33,512 nt of DNA, taken from Alphaproteobacteria bacterium (GTDB taxonomy: Bacteria; Pseudomonadota; Alphaproteobacteria; UBA8366; GCA-2717185). Below are positions 1 through 9,576 of the stretch, piece after piece; the stretch's first letter is position 1, and every line of letters begins with the position of its first letter. The position numbers were made by a program, and so were the translations under genes. Under the pieces are notes generated by a model. That model was not told the DNA's origin and did no database searches. It worked only from the letters and a program-made list of their open reading frames with translations. Location of the stretch: positions 1-33,512 of the forward strand of contig JAJFJB010000338.1 of assembly GCA_021774435.1 (NCBI GenBank), in the 5' to 3' direction.

Positions 1-653
1 ACCATCGCCGCATTAAAAATCCGCAGCCGTTCCAGCATGACATCGAAGGTCTGAAACTGGTCAAGGAACAGATTGTAACCCTCGCGTGCCGCATATTGCA
101 GTGACTCCGCGCGGCCCGCCGCCAACCAAAGTGGCGGATGGGGTTTTTGTGTCGGCGCTGGCTCGATGATGATGTCTTCATAATTCCAGCGCGCACCATG
201 ATGGGAAAAGCGCCCCTCCGTGGTCCAGGCCTTGCGAATGACTGCAACCGCCTCCTCGAAGCGCTCCGTTGCCTCTCCCATCGGAATGCAGAAGCCTTCG
301 AATTCGTTATAGCGGTACCCCTTGCCCACACCGAAATCGAAACGCCCCCCGGAAAGAAGATCAACTGTCGCCGCCTGCTCCGCGATCAAAACCGGATTGT
401 GCCAGGGGAGAACGACAACAGCAGTACCGAGACGGATCGTTTTCGTCTTCGCGGCAAGATACGACAACAGGTTCAGCGAGGCCGAGACCTGTCCCATCCC
501 GCTGAAATGATGCTCTACTGAAAATGCACTGTAATACCCAAGCAATTCCGCCTCGATAACATTGTCTATGTAATCTTTGTATCCCTTATTCAGTAAGCTG
601 TTATCCGGTTTTTCCGCAGTCTCTCTTGGTCCGCCAAACAATCCAAACTTCAC
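1..653 (-). CDS. Luciferase-like (LLM class) flavin-dependent oxidoreductase, C-terminus beyond window
   Basis: The reading frame is open to the left edge, so about 217 N-terminal residues are visible. The start MKFGLFGGP, then EHHFSG near residue 48, IRLGTAVVVLPWHNP near 73-87 and the run LLSGGRFDFGVGKGY near 99-113 are typical of the bacterial luciferase TIM-barrel family, which uses reduced flavin and oxygen. I chose the GTG at 653 because GAGGGG lies about seven bases upstream and the family usually starts at MKFGLF. An in-frame ATG at 668 would add five residues and would overlap that ribosome binding site. The gene diverges from the amidase across 162 bases. The substrate is unknown. 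A second family member lies at 5957-7126. Confidence 0.88.
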   Translation of the reverse strand, partial: MKFGLFGGPRETAEKPDNSLLNKGYKDYIDNVIEAELLGYYSAFSVEHHFSGMGQVSASLNLLSYLAAKTKTIRLGTAVVVLPWHNPVLIAEQAATVDLLSGGRFDFGVGKGYRYNEFEGFCIPMGEATERFEEAVAVIRKAWTTEGRFSHHGARWNYEDIIIEPAPTQKPHPPLWLAAGRAESLQYAAREGYNLFLDQFQTFDVMLERLRIFNAAM

Positions 654-693
654 AGCAAAGCCCCTCATTCACCCAATCGCATAGCCGTAATGG

Positions 694-704
694 CAATGAC
701 ATTG
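694..704. promoter_or_regulatory. Small perfect palindrome in divergent promoter region
   Basis: CAATG-A-CATTG is a perfect 11-base inverted repeat between the divergent luciferase-like gene and the amidase. It could be an operator half-site pair, but a palindrome this short occurs often by chance. Confidence 0.15.
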
Positions 705-815
705 TTCCGCTTTCCCGTCATGATAAGGGCAAAGCGCACGCTCGTCTCGTAACAGACTACCGCATCGTTGAAAGCGAGCAAAAACGCATCGGCAACAACG
801 GGAGTCAATGCCGCC

Positions 816-2135
816 ATGACCGATCTGCCAACCACCGTCGCCGACCCGGGACGGGTCGATGCTCTAGCGCAGCAAATTCGTGATGGCGTTCTCTCGCCTA
901 TCGCGCTCGTGCAACGCTATCTTGACCGGATCGATGAAGTAGACTCGCAAGTCGAGGCCTGGCGCGAGGTTTGTGGCGAAGCGGCTCTCAAAGAAGCAGC
1001 CACCCAAGAAGCCGAAATTCATTCCGGCACGATCCGAGGCCCGCTGCACGGCATACCGGTTGGAGTCAAAGATATCATCGACGTCGCCGGGGTGCCGACG
1101 CGCTGCAACAGCAAATCCAGGGCCAATGCCGGGCCCGCGACAGCAGATGCGGAGGTCGTTGCCGCGCTGCGCATCGCCGGCGCTATCATCCTCGGTAAGA
1201 CGCACACAACCGAATTTGCCTACCGTGATATTTCACCGGCCCGTAACCCTTATAATCTGGAGCATACGCCGGGCGGGTCGAGCAGTGGCTCCGGGGCGGC
1301 AGTCTCCGCAGGCATGGTGCCCGTCTCACTTGGCACACAGACCATGGCGTCGGTGAACCGACCGGCTGCCTATTGTGGGATTTCGGCCTTCAAACCAAGT
1401 ACACGTCTGATCCCTGCTGGTGGCGTGTTCCCCCTCTCCTACCTTTATGACACGGTCGGATATTACGGTTGGAGCGTTGCTGATGCCGCAACGGTGTTCG
1501 AGGCAATCTGTCCCTCGCATGCGCGAATGCATGGCGTTACCGCGAGCGATGCGCCACTCAATATCACGGTCCTGCATGACCCGGTTCTCGACAGCGCGGA
1601 CGCCGACATTCACAAGTCGATCAACAACACCGAAGCCCGCCTGAAAGATGCGGAACACAATGTCGCGCGGCAAAACTCACCGATCAGCATTGCCGAACTC
1701 CAAGAGCATCACCTCCTGACCATGGAATATGATGCCGGCCATACGAGAAAGGACCTGCTCGACGAACCGGACGGCAGCGTCGGCGACTTTCTCTGCAAAG
1801 CGCTTCGCCGTGGCCTGGCGACGTCCGATGACGCATATTTCGCGGGACGACGCGCCATCGATGTCGCGCGCCATACCTTCTTCAACAATTTCCCGGAAAC
1901 CGATGCCTTCATTTTTCCGGCAACGCCAAAAACCGCCCCGAAAGGCCTGTCCTGGACCGGCGACGCCAGCTACATCTCCCCCTGGACCGCGCTCGGTGGC
2001 CCGGTTGTCACGATGCCCGTTGGCCTATCGTCCGAAGGCATGCCGATCGGTTGCCTGGTCGCCGGTGTCCCCGGCAGCGACTACCGCTTCGCCAGTATCG
2101 CCCGCAAAATCGCCGACGCGGCGGAGACGCATTAA
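816..2135 (+). CDS. Amidase signature family hydrolase
   Basis: This 439-residue protein is a Ser-cisSer-Lys amidase that hydrolyses an unidentified amide. Lys85 lies in GVKDIIDVAG, the cis-Ser is Ser155 in PGGSSSGSGAAV, and the nucleophile is Ser179 in MASVNRPAAYCG, 24 residues later as expected. The run before the nucleophile reads GTQTMAS, whereas the common form is GTDTGGS, so both glycines that normally line the oxyanion hole are replaced. I chose the ATG at 816, which has GGGAG 11 bases upstream. A TTG at 768 would add 16 residues unlike the family. The length is at the short end for the family. It converges on the GMC gene with a 14-base gap. Confidence 0.9.
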   Translation: MTDLPTTVADPGRVDALAQQIRDGVLSPIALVQRYLDRIDEVDSQVEAWREVCGEAALKEAATQEAEIHSGTIRGPLHGIPVGVKDIIDVAGVPTRCNSKSRANAGPATADAEVVAALRIAGAIILGKTHTTEFAYRDISPARNPYNLEHTPGGSSSGSGAAVSAGMVPVSLGTQTMASVNRPAAYCGISAFKPSTRLIPAGGVFPLSYLYDTVGYYGWSVADAATVFEAICPSHARMHGVTASDAPLNITVLHDPVLDSADADIHKSINNTEARLKDAEHNVARQNSPISIAELQEHHLLTMEYDAGHTRKDLLDEPDGSVGDFLCKALRRGLATSDDAYFAGRRAIDVARHTFFNNFPETDAFIFPATPKTAPKGLSWTGDASYISPWTALGGPVVTMPVGLSSEGMPIGCLVAGVPGSDYRFASIARKIADAAETH

Positions 2136-2149
2136 ATGAAGCACAGGCG

Positions 2150-3745
2150 CTAAGCGGCCTGATCTTCCCGCGTCATCTCGGCCCCCTTCTCGCCGATCAT
2201 GATCGTCGGCGCATTGGTGTTGCCGGTCGTCACAGTAGGCATGATCGAGGCATCAACGACGCGCAGGCCCGAAAGCCCATGCACGCGCAGTCGGGAGTCG
2301 ACCACGGCCATTGGATCTTCGCCCATCTTGCAGGTGCCGACCGGGTGATAGATCGAGGCGCCATTGCGCTTGGCGAACTCTAAGACATCTTCGACGGTCT
2401 CGATGGGCTTGCCGGGCTCCAATTCCCTTACGCTGTATCCCTCGAAGGCCGGCGCGGCGAGAATGCGTTGCGTGTGACGGATGCCCGCCAGCATGACATA
2501 GGCATCGCCTTCCGCCGACAGGTAGTTCGGCCGGATTACCGGCGCCGCCAAGGGATCGGCGCTTTCCGCCATGATGGTGCCGCGGCTCTCCGGTCGGACA
2601 GGACAGACTGCCACGGTCATGCCCGGCTCATTTTCCAATGATCCAATGACCTCGGTGCCATAGCTGGCCGGCGTGAACAGTAGCTGCAGATCGGGACTGC
2701 TCAACCCTTCGCGGCTGCGGCAGAACACCTGCGCACTGGTGACCCCGAATGTCAGCGCACCATTACCCCGAAAAACCCAGCGCAAAGCCTCACGCGCAAC
2801 CCGAACACCACGCGCCAATTCATTGATCGAAATAAGATCTTTCACGCGATGCGAAACACGCGTCACGTAATGGTCTGACAGGTTCGATCCGACTCCCGGC
2901 AGATCGTGCACGACCTCAACTCCGATTGAGCGCAGGCGCTCCGCCGGCCCAATACCGGAGACCTGCAGCAAATGGGGTGAATTCACCGCACCGCCGGATA
3001 GGATGACTTCCCGCCCGGCCCGAACTTCGCGGTCAACCCCGCCCTGACGATAAGCCACGCCAACGCACCGTTTGCCTTCGAACAACAGCTTGGTCGCAAC
3101 AGCCTCGGTGACGATTTCAAGGTTGGGGCGGCCCTTTGCCTCGGCCAGGAACGTGCGGGCCGTCGATCCACGAAAGCGTCCCCGCCGCGTCATCTGGGAA
3201 TACCCAACCCCTTCCTGACCCTTGCCGTTCAAATCGGGATTAAATGTAAATCCAGCTTCTTGCGCCGCTTCGACGAATTTATGCGTCAACGGCAGAACCG
3301 TGCGGTAATCCTCAACAATCAGCGGTCCGTTGCGGCCGCGAACTTCATCGCCGCCGCGGCTGCGGTAATTTTCCGATTTCATGAAAAGCGGCAATACGTC
3401 GTCGAAGCCCCAGCCTCGGCACCCACGTTGCGCCCATCCATCAAAATCCGCCCGGTTGCCGCGCACGTAAAGCATGCCGTTGATCGAACTCGAGCCGCCG
3501 AGAACGCGACCACGCGGCCAATGAATGCGCCGCCCGCCGGTATTCTGCTCCGGTTCGCTGCTATACATCCAATTCACTGCCGGATTGTGCAGCAAGGCCC
3601 GTATCCCCGCGGGGATGTGGATCATCGGATGGCGGTCCTTGGGGCCTGCTTCCAGCAGCACGACCTTCGCACCATCTTCGCTTAACCGTGCCGCCATGAC
3701 GCACCCGGCTGAACCTGCGCCAACGACAACATAATCCACGTTCAT
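2150..3745 (-). CDS. GMC family FAD oxidoreductase (choline dehydrogenase-like)
   Basis: This 531-residue enzyme should oxidise an alcohol with FAD. Residues 9-14 (GAGSAG) are the Rossmann dinucleotide site. The GMC signature [14 protein letters not shown] starts at residue 83. The C-terminal active-site pair is His467 in [10 protein letters not shown] and Asn511 in GNTNAPT, matching the His/Asn arrangement of choline oxidase and dehydrogenase. The length is normal. The start is the ATG at 3745, with GGGGGGA about eight bases upstream. It diverges from the TPR gene. The substrate cannot be told from these motifs, because the family covers choline, polyethylene glycol and many other alcohols. 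Confidence 0.93.
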   Translation of the reverse strand: MNVDYVVVGAGSAGCVMAARLSEDGAKVVLLEAGPKDRHPMIHIPAGIRALLHNPAVNWMYSSEPEQNTGGRRIHWPRGRVLGGSSSINGMLYVRGNRADFDGWAQRGCRGWGFDDVLPLFMKSENYRSRGGDEVRGRNGPLIVEDYRTVLPLTHKFVEAAQEAGFTFNPDLNGKGQEGVGYSQMTRRGRFRGSTARTFLAEAKGRPNLEIVTEAVATKLLFEGKRCVGVAYRQGGVDREVRAGREVILSGGAVNSPHLLQVSGIGPAERLRSIGVEVVHDLPGVGSNLSDHYVTRVSHRVKDLISINELARGVRVAREALRWVFRGNGALTFGVTSAQVFCRSREGLSSPDLQLLFTPASYGTEVIGSLENEPGMTVAVCPVRPESRGTIMAESADPLAAPVIRPNYLSAEGDAYVMLAGIRHTQRILAAPAFEGYSVRELEPGKPIETVEDVLEFAKRNGASIYHPVGTCKMGEDPMAVVDSRLRVHGLSGLRVVDASIMPTVTTGNTNAPTIMIGEKGAEMTREDQAA

Positions 3746-3794
3746 TGTAATTTCCCCCCTGTCCGTTGCAGAGCAACTTAACGGTCGTGACCTA

Positions 3795-3821
3795 TCAGCA
3801 TCAAGCGGCGCCGCAAGCTGA
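3795..3821. promoter_or_regulatory. Inverted repeat between divergent GMC and TPR genes
   Basis: Outer arms TCAGC (3795-3799) and GCTGA (3817-3821) enclose the perfect 10-base palindrome GCGGCGCCGC at 3805-3814. A smaller stem, GTTGC-AGA-GCAAC, lies at 3765-3777. They sit in the 136-base divergent gap, so an operator is plausible, but nothing shows binding. Confidence 0.25.
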
Positions 3822-3881
3822 GGCGCAATGTCGCGCGGGCGCTATGCCGCCTTTCCACGCTCTCGCAAGGGGGATATATTT

Positions 3882-5912
3882 ATGTACCTCAACGGGCGCC
3901 TTTCGCCTGTTTTGACGTTGATTCAACTACCTGTACGGCGATTGCGCATGGCCACCGTCGAAGAAGCGTTGCAGCAGGCGACCGCAAGTGCGGATGCGGG
4001 ACGCCCGGATATCGCGGAAAATGTCTATCGCGCAATTCTTGCGAAATTTCCCCAAAATGTACAGGCGCAAGATGGGTTGCGTGCCGCATTGGCTATGCAG
4101 GGCAAAACCAGCGGCGGCGCCAACGCGCCAAGCCAGCAGGATATCCAGGCTCTTATCGCGCTATACAATAGCGGCAATGTAATCGAAGCGGAGGCGCGGG
4201 CGAGAGTATTAACGACCCAGTTCCCGAGTGCCTTGATTCTGCACAATGTCCTCGGCGCGGCATTACTCGATCAGGGCAAGCATCACGGCGCGGTCGAGTG
4301 TTTTCAGAAGGCTTTGGAATTGGAGCCTTCTGCCGCTGAAGGGTACAATAACCTCGGGATCGCGTTGCAGAGATCCGGCGCGACGGAAGATGCGGTCGCA
4401 TGTTTCCAAGAGGCCGTCGTACTAAAACCTGATTATCCCGATGCACACAACAATTTAGGCGTCGCGCTGAACGGTCTCGGACGCACTAGCGAGGCGATTT
4501 CCAGTTATCAAGACGCGCTCACCCATGCACCAGACTATGCGGAAGCCCATAATAATTTGGGCGCCGCCTTGGCGGAGCAGGGCGAAACCGATCAGGCCAT
4601 CCTCTGTTACCAGCATGCCTTGCAATACAATCCCGACTACGCAGAAGCGCATAACAACCTCGGGATCATCCTGCAGAAAAAGCAATTGTGGGACGATGCG
4701 TTGACCAGTTTTGAGCAAGCACTGAAGATCACACCACGATATGCCGCAGCCTATAACAACCTCGGCAGCGCGTTACAAGAACTCGGCAGGCTCGACGAAG
4801 CGCTGGAAAGTTATCAAAACGCTTTGGACGTGGTACCTGGTCTGCCGCAAACACTTAATAACATAGGCAATGTGTACCGTCTGCTCGACCGTTTCGACGA
4901 TGCAATCAGTACGTTCATCCAGTTTTTGGAGGCTAATCCCGACAACGCCGAAGCACACAACAATTTAGGCGTCGTCTACAAAGAGTTGGGCAAAACCAGT
5001 GACGCAAAGGCATGCTATCGGCGCGCGCTGGAATTGAAACCGAACTTCGTCGACGCTCGGCTTAATCTGGGGAGCGCATATTTTAGCGAGGAGCGAATTG
5101 AAGACGCCATAGAATGCTATCGAGCCGCCGATCCCAAGAACGAAAGTGCAAAGATCAGCTCCTTGCTATTGGAGTGCTACTATCGCAAAGACGACAAAAT
5201 CGCCTACAATATCCAATTGCAACTCATCAAGGCGCAGCAAAATTCATTTAATTTTCGCGCCGCCGCCGCCGCAGCCTTCGTCGCCCACCAACATGGCACC
5301 GAGAACCACTACAAATTCTGTGACGACCCGATCGCCAATATCGTGGTCTTCAATCTCCTTGAAGACGGTGCCATTGACGAAGAATGCATCGACGGGCTGC
5401 ACGACGCGGTGAACAACAGCGGCGGCAATGAGCGGTTCGCGCCTGGCCCTGTTTCCGCCGGCTACCATTCAATCGGCAATCTGTTCATTAAAGGCATCCG
5501 CCAATTCGACGAAACGGAGATCGCGATCCGGCACTACATAGACAAATATCATGCGATGCACAAAGACGAGCGGAGCCTGTTCATCGAAAACTGGCCACAG
5601 GAATACGCGCTCGACGGTTGGTATATTCGCCTGAAGCAGGGCGGCGAGATCGCGGCCCATATCCATTCCGCCTGGCTGAGCGGCGTCCTCTACCTCAAAG
5701 TACCCGACAAGAACGGCGGCGGCGAAGGCAATATCGAATTCACCCTAAGAGGCTATGACCTGCCGGTTCTGCGCGATGACTTTCCACGCAAGATGGTCGA
5801 AACCTTTCCTGGCGCCCTTGTCCTGTTTCCGTCCTCACTGCCGCACCGAGTGATCCAATTCACATCGGACGAAGAAAGAATCTGTATCGCCTTCGACGCT
5901 GTCCCAATGTGA
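3882..5912 (+). CDS. TPR-repeat protein with C-terminal putative 2OG-Fe(II) oxygenase domain
   Basis: The 676-residue protein has eight near-perfect 34-residue TPR units at about residues 117-388, with repeated AEAHNNLG helices, and degenerate units on both sides. The last ~130 residues resemble the family of putative 2-oxoglutarate/Fe(II) hydroxylases often fused to TPRs. HIHSAWLSGVLYL (His593, His595), LFPSSLPHRV (His655) and ERICIAFD fit the metal-binding double-stranded helix. The TPR superhelix probably presents a protein or peptide substrate, which is inference. I chose the ATG at 3882 because AAGGGGGA lies eight bases upstream. The in-frame ATG at 3828 has no clear site, and the one at 3948 (MATVEEALQQ) also looks plausible. 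Confidence 0.87.
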   Translation: MYLNGRLSPVLTLIQLPVRRLRMATVEEALQQATASADAGRPDIAENVYRAILAKFPQNVQAQDGLRAALAMQGKTSGGANAPSQQDIQALIALYNSGNVIEAEARARVLTTQFPSALILHNVLGAALLDQGKHHGAVECFQKALELEPSAAEGYNNLGIALQRSGATEDAVACFQEAVVLKPDYPDAHNNLGVALNGLGRTSEAISSYQDALTHAPDYAEAHNNLGAALAEQGETDQAILCYQHALQYNPDYAEAHNNLGIILQKKQLWDDALTSFEQALKITPRYAAAYNNLGSALQELGRLDEALESYQNALDVVPGLPQTLNNIGNVYRLLDRFDDAISTFIQFLEANPDNAEAHNNLGVVYKELGKTSDAKACYRRALELKPNFVDARLNLGSAYFSEERIEDAIECYRAADPKNESAKISSLLLECYYRKDDKIAYNIQLQLIKAQQNSFNFRAAAAAAFVAHQHGTENHYKFCDDPIANIVVFNLLEDGAIDEECIDGLHDAVNNSGGNERFAPGPVSAGYHSIGNLFIKGIRQFDETEIAIRHYIDKYHAMHKDERSLFIENWPQEYALDGWYIRLKQGGEIAAHIHSAWLSGVLYLKVPDKNGGGEGNIEFTLRGYDLPVLRDDFPRKMVETFPGALVLFPSSLPHRVIQFTSDEERICIAFDAVPM

Positions 5913-5940
5913 TTGCGGCGGGAACGGCGCCGCAATCACA
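5908..5940. terminator. Hairpin between convergent genes, likely bidirectional terminator
   Basis: A perfect 13-base-pair stem (arms 5908-5920 and 5928-5940) with a seven-base loop fills the 44-base gap between two convergent genes and includes the stop codon of the TPR gene. There is no T-run on either side, so it is not a classic intrinsic terminator. It may block read-through or protect 3' ends for both transcripts. Confidence 0.6.
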
Positions 5941-5956
5941 GTCTTAATCCAAAAGT

Positions 5957-7126
5957 CTATTCAGCCGCTTCGGCCATGCGCATTTTAGGCATGACCTCGG
6001 TGCCAAACGCTTCGAGCTGCTCAACCATGATCTTTTCCGGCGTACCCATCGCGGACTGAACATTGACGTCTTCCAGACCCGGGTAGCGGCTGTTTAATTC
6101 CGCTAGGAATTCCAGAAAACCCTCCGGCGGTCCGCAATACCAGGCCCCATTGTCGCAAGCGTCTTCCAAGGTCGGAATACCGGAGTTCGGAATGCCACCG
6201 CGTTTGCCGATCGCTTCGACCTGTTCTGGCTTCAATTTACCAAGGAACCCGAGCGGGCCGAACATCTTGGCATGTTCTTCGTAGAACGGCCGTGCTTCCT
6301 TAATGGCCTGTTCCTTGCTGTCCGCTAGATGGAAAGAAATACCGAGGCACAAATCGGTGCCAAGCTGCGATTCCTTGCCGGCCCGCAAATGCGCCTCATG
6401 GAATGCGGAGATCGAACTATTCAACAACAGCGCCGAACCGCCGCCGATGATACCCTTAATGTCGTACTTCATCATGAAGTCGAGGCCGCGGTCGGTTGCG
6501 CTGACGACCGGCTGATAGCACTCCACGGGCAGATTCTTGGGCCGTGGCACAAGCGACAGTTCCTTCAGTTGATAGCCGCGATAGGGCACATCCGGCGGCA
6601 AGGTGTAGTACTTTCCCTTGTGCGAGAAGGACTGGTTGTTAAAGGCCTTGAATAGAATATCCACCTGTTCCTCGAACATCTCCCGGTTGGCGTCCTTGTC
6701 GATCAGTTCGCCGCCAAGCGTTTCGACTTCGCGCGTGTGATAGCCGCGTCCGACGCCAAAGATGCAGCGGCCATCGGTGAGATGATCGGCAACGGCGAAA
6801 TCTTCCGCCAAACGCAGTGGATGCCACATCGGCGTAATATTGAACCCGCAGCCATAGCGCAGATTGTCGGTGATATGCGACAAATGAACCGCCAGCATTG
6901 GGATGTTCGGGATAACTTCATAGCCTTCATGCTGGAAATGATGCTCCGCGAACCACAAGGCGTGATAACCCAGCTTGTCCATGCACTTCGCCAGCGCCTC
7001 GGTTTTCCCGAATATGCCCGCCAACTGTTCGTCCGAATAGCGCCGCTCATTCGCCGGCGTCGCGTCCGTACCCATATCGCCCAGGTCGATGTGACCGGCA
7101 AAAAGCGATGAAAACCGTTTGATCAT
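5957..7126 (-). CDS. LLM class flavin-dependent oxidoreductase
   Basis: This 389-residue protein belongs to the luciferase/alkanesulfonate monooxygenase fold. Visible family features are LGYHALWFAEHHF near residue 52, NLRYGCGFNITPMWHPLRLAE near 88-107 and DGRCIFGVGRGYHTREVE near 117-134. It should use reduced flavin and oxygen on an unknown small molecule. The ATG at 7126 has AGGAGGA about five bases upstream. It is an independent family member, not a duplicate of the left-edge protein, since the flanking sequences differ. The 254 bases upstream (7127-7380) separate it from the divergent GNAT gene. I found no convincing promoter there, only a weak CCCTT/AAGGG hairpin at 7246-7260. Confidence 0.9.
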   Translation of the reverse strand: MIKRFSSLFAGHIDLGDMGTDATPANERRYSDEQLAGIFGKTEALAKCMDKLGYHALWFAEHHFQHEGYEVIPNIPMLAVHLSHITDNLRYGCGFNITPMWHPLRLAEDFAVADHLTDGRCIFGVGRGYHTREVETLGGELIDKDANREMFEEQVDILFKAFNNQSFSHKGKYYTLPPDVPYRGYQLKELSLVPRPKNLPVECYQPVVSATDRGLDFMMKYDIKGIIGGGSALLLNSSISAFHEAHLRAGKESQLGTDLCLGISFHLADSKEQAIKEARPFYEEHAKMFGPLGFLGKLKPEQVEAIGKRGGIPNSGIPTLEDACDNGAWYCGPPEGFLEFLAELNSRYPGLEDVNVQSAMGTPEKIMVEQLEAFGTEVMPKMRMAEAAE

Positions 7127-7380
7127 CCGTTCCTCCTATACCGTACCGCGCGGCAAACCGTGCGCCGCACATTTTCAAGATTTGCCGAAATGGTACCAAC
7201 TGGAAGGCGCAAAAAATAGCCCTACTCGCTAAACTGCCGAATTAGCCCTTCACCCAAGGGTTTCCGCCTGACCCCAGCGTTTTAGCCAATCGGTATCCTT
7301 GCAACTGGCATAGTATGACATCATCCGTCTAAAACAGCAGCGGTGTCAGAGCAGGTTCAAGAATCAAAGGACTCTAAGCA

Positions 7381-7851
7381 ATGCCCACCGGAGAAAACAT
7401 CACATTCCGCCCTGCGGCCCGCGCCGACTTGCCCACGATCGTCGCAATGCTCGCACAGGACGATTTGGGTAAGACACGCGAAGCAGACGCTGTCGAATTA
7501 TCGTCAGACTATATCGATGCGTTCATCGCTATCGAACAAGATCCCAACAATGAAGTCATTATAGCTGAGGATGCGGATGGTGTAGCTGGCACCATGCAGC
7601 TTACCTATATCGCCAACCTGACCTTCCAAGGGGCCACGCGTTGCCAAATTGAAGGGGTTCGGATCGCGGAAAGTGTGCGCGGACAGGGTATGGGCGAACA
7701 AATGTTTCAATGGGCAGCGGATAGGGCTCGAAATAAGGGCTGCCGGATTGTGCAATTGACTTCGAACAAAGCGCGGGAGCGCGCGTTGGCGTTTTATGAA
7801 AAGCTCGGCTATGAACCAAGCCATGTCGGCTTTAAACTCTATCTCGATTAA
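7381..7851 (+). CDS. GNAT family N-acetyltransferase
   Basis: This 156-residue GNAT transfers an acetyl group from acetyl-CoA to an amine. The acetyl-CoA pyrophosphate loop is VRGQGMGEQMF (near residues 99-109), preceded by the beta-4 strand CQIEGVRIAES. The closing motif B is ARERALAFYEKLGYEPSH near 130-147. Its size is that of a single-domain GNAT. AAAGGA lies about 10 bases before the ATG. The antiporter gene begins 11 bases after its stop, so the two are probably co-transcribed. The substrate is not evident; an amino acid or small amine is more likely than a protein, but that is a guess. Confidence 0.88.
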   Translation: MPTGENITFRPAARADLPTIVAMLAQDDLGKTREADAVELSSDYIDAFIAIEQDPNNEVIIAEDADGVAGTMQLTYIANLTFQGATRCQIEGVRIAESVRGQGMGEQMFQWAADRARNKGCRIVQLTSNKARERALAFYEKLGYEPSHVGFKLYLD

Positions 7852-7862
7852 GGGTACCCCTC

Positions 7863-9566
7863 TTGCACATTCCTGAAGTCCTTTACGATGTCCTGATATT
7901 TCTCGCAGCGGCCATCATCGTGGTGCCGTTGCTCAAGCCCTTCAGGATTAGCCCTATACTCGGTTACCTCGCCGCCGGCGTGATTATCGGGCCGCATCTT
8001 TTATCCCTGGTCAAGGTCTCCTCCGAGGCACACGCCTTAGCGGAATTCGGCGTTGTTTTCCTGCTTTTCATGATCGGTTTGGAGCTCTCTATCGAGCGTT
8101 TGAGGAGCTTGGCCGGCAGTGTGCTCGGGTTGGGCACCTTGCAGGTGGTCATAACCGGCTTCGTCATCGGAAGCATCGCCATCATGCTCGGCGCGACGGG
8201 ACGCGAAGCCATCGTTATCGGGGGCGGTCTCGCCTTATCGTCCACCGCATTTGTGCTTCAGCTTCTCATCGAAAGAGGTGAGCGCATGACGGGGTATGGC
8301 CAAGCTGCTTTTGCGATACTCTTACTGCAAGATCTCGCCGTCGTCCCTTTGCTCATCATTGTGCGACTGCTGGGGGATACGGAAGCTGGTATTGCGCAAC
8401 TTGCCCTCCTTTCCGCTATCCAAGCCGCTGCGGCAATCGTCGCAATTGTCATTATTGGCAGGCTTGTCCTTCGCCCTCTCTATCGCGTCATCGCGGGAAC
8501 CAACAGTTCGGAGCTTTTCGTTGCGGCAACGCTGCTCGTGATACTTGGGACCAGTTGGGCGGTTTCGCTGGGCGGCTTCTCGATGGCATTGGGCGCCTTC
8601 ATGGCAGGGCTGCTGCTCGCGGAAACCGAGTACCGGCATCAGGTCGAAGCCGATATTCGGCCTTTCCGCGGCATCCTTCTCGGCCTGTTTTTCATGATCA
8701 TCGGCATGTCGATCGACCTGCCGCTCATCGCGGGACGCTGGTGGGAAATCATCCTGCTCGTCTGCAGCCTGATGATCGGAAAATCTATAATTACGGCGAT
8801 ACTCTGCCGGCTCACGGGGCAAAGCAGTGCAACGGCAATCCGCGCCGGCTTGCTTCTGTCTCAAGGCGGCGAGTTCGGATTTGTCATTTTTGGCGCGGCG
8901 ATGATTTCCGGTGTCTTGCCGCATGAGATCGGGCAAGTCCTGCTTGCGGTAATTTCGATCAGCATGGTGCTGACACCGGCCTTGGATTTTGTCGGCGCCA
9001 GATTGGCAAGCTCGATTGGCAAAGGGCCGGAACCAAACCTCGCGGCCATCAGTGAAGAAACGCAGACGCTTAGCGGGCATATCGTCATTGTCGGTTTTGG
9101 CCGGGTTGGTCAAACGGTTGCGAAAGCCCTGGCGCTCGGCGGCGTTGATTATGTTGCCCTCGATCTCAATCATCAACGGGTGCGCAATTGCCATCGCAAA
9201 GGCATGTCCGTCTTCTACGGAAACGGGAGCGATATCGGAATCCTAAACGCCGTCGGCGCAGGGCGTGCCAGCGCGGCAGTCATCACGATAGACCAAAGCG
9301 ACTCCGCCAGCCGCGCGGTTACGGTGTTGCGCAGCAGCTTTCGCGACCTGCAAATTTTTGTACGGGCGCGAAATCTGCGGCACCGTCGCGACTTAACCCA
9401 GGCAGGTGCAACATCCGTGGTGCCTGAAGCCCTCGAAGCCAGCATCCAACTGGCGGGCATCGTTCTTCGTGCGGTGGGTATCAGCGTCGACCGGATTGAC
9501 GAAGTCGAGCAGGAGTTCCGGCGCGAAGACTATGCCGCACTGGAAGAAATCGAAGGCGACAGCTAA
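7863..9566 (+). CDS. CPA2-type monovalent cation:proton antiporter with TrkA-N domain (KefB/KefC-like)
   Basis: The 567-residue protein has about 12-13 membrane segments over residues 1-380. These include the transport-core motif LLLQDLAVVPLL, with Asp157 as the expected ion-binding acid. A cytoplasmic RCK/TrkA-N Rossmann domain follows, starting at VIVGFGRVGQ (GFGRVG 411-416), and would bind a nucleotide. This is the architecture of glutathione-gated K+ efflux systems and YbaL/RosB-type antiporters. The start is TTG at 7863: AAGGG at 7850-7854 overlaps the upstream stop codon and sits eight bases before it, and no ATG fits. No KefF/KefG partner gene is adjacent. The stop is 10 bases from the convergent efflux pump stop. 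Confidence 0.92.
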   Translation: MHIPEVLYDVLIFLAAAIIVVPLLKPFRISPILGYLAAGVIIGPHLLSLVKVSSEAHALAEFGVVFLLFMIGLELSIERLRSLAGSVLGLGTLQVVITGFVIGSIAIMLGATGREAIVIGGGLALSSTAFVLQLLIERGERMTGYGQAAFAILLLQDLAVVPLLIIVRLLGDTEAGIAQLALLSAIQAAAAIVAIVIIGRLVLRPLYRVIAGTNSSELFVAATLLVILGTSWAVSLGGFSMALGAFMAGLLLAETEYRHQVEADIRPFRGILLGLFFMIIGMSIDLPLIAGRWWEIILLVCSLMIGKSIITAILCRLTGQSSATAIRAGLLLSQGGEFGFVIFGAAMISGVLPHEIGQVLLAVISISMVLTPALDFVGARLASSIGKGPEPNLAAISEETQTLSGHIVIVGFGRVGQTVAKALALGGVDYVALDLNHQRVRNCHRKGMSVFYGNGSDIGILNAVGAGRASAAVITIDQSDSASRAVTVLRSSFRDLQIFVRARNLRHRRDLTQAGATSVVPEALEASIQLAGIVLRAVGISVDRIDEVEQEFRREDYAALEEIEGDS

Positions 9567-9576
9567 CGATGATGGG

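Noticed and set aside
8322-9194. Long minus-strand open frame (290 codons) inside the antiporter gene
   Set aside because: It is rich in Arg, His, Gln and Asp, shows no known motif, and lies fully antisense to a clear membrane protein. It is a shadow of GC-rich coding DNA.
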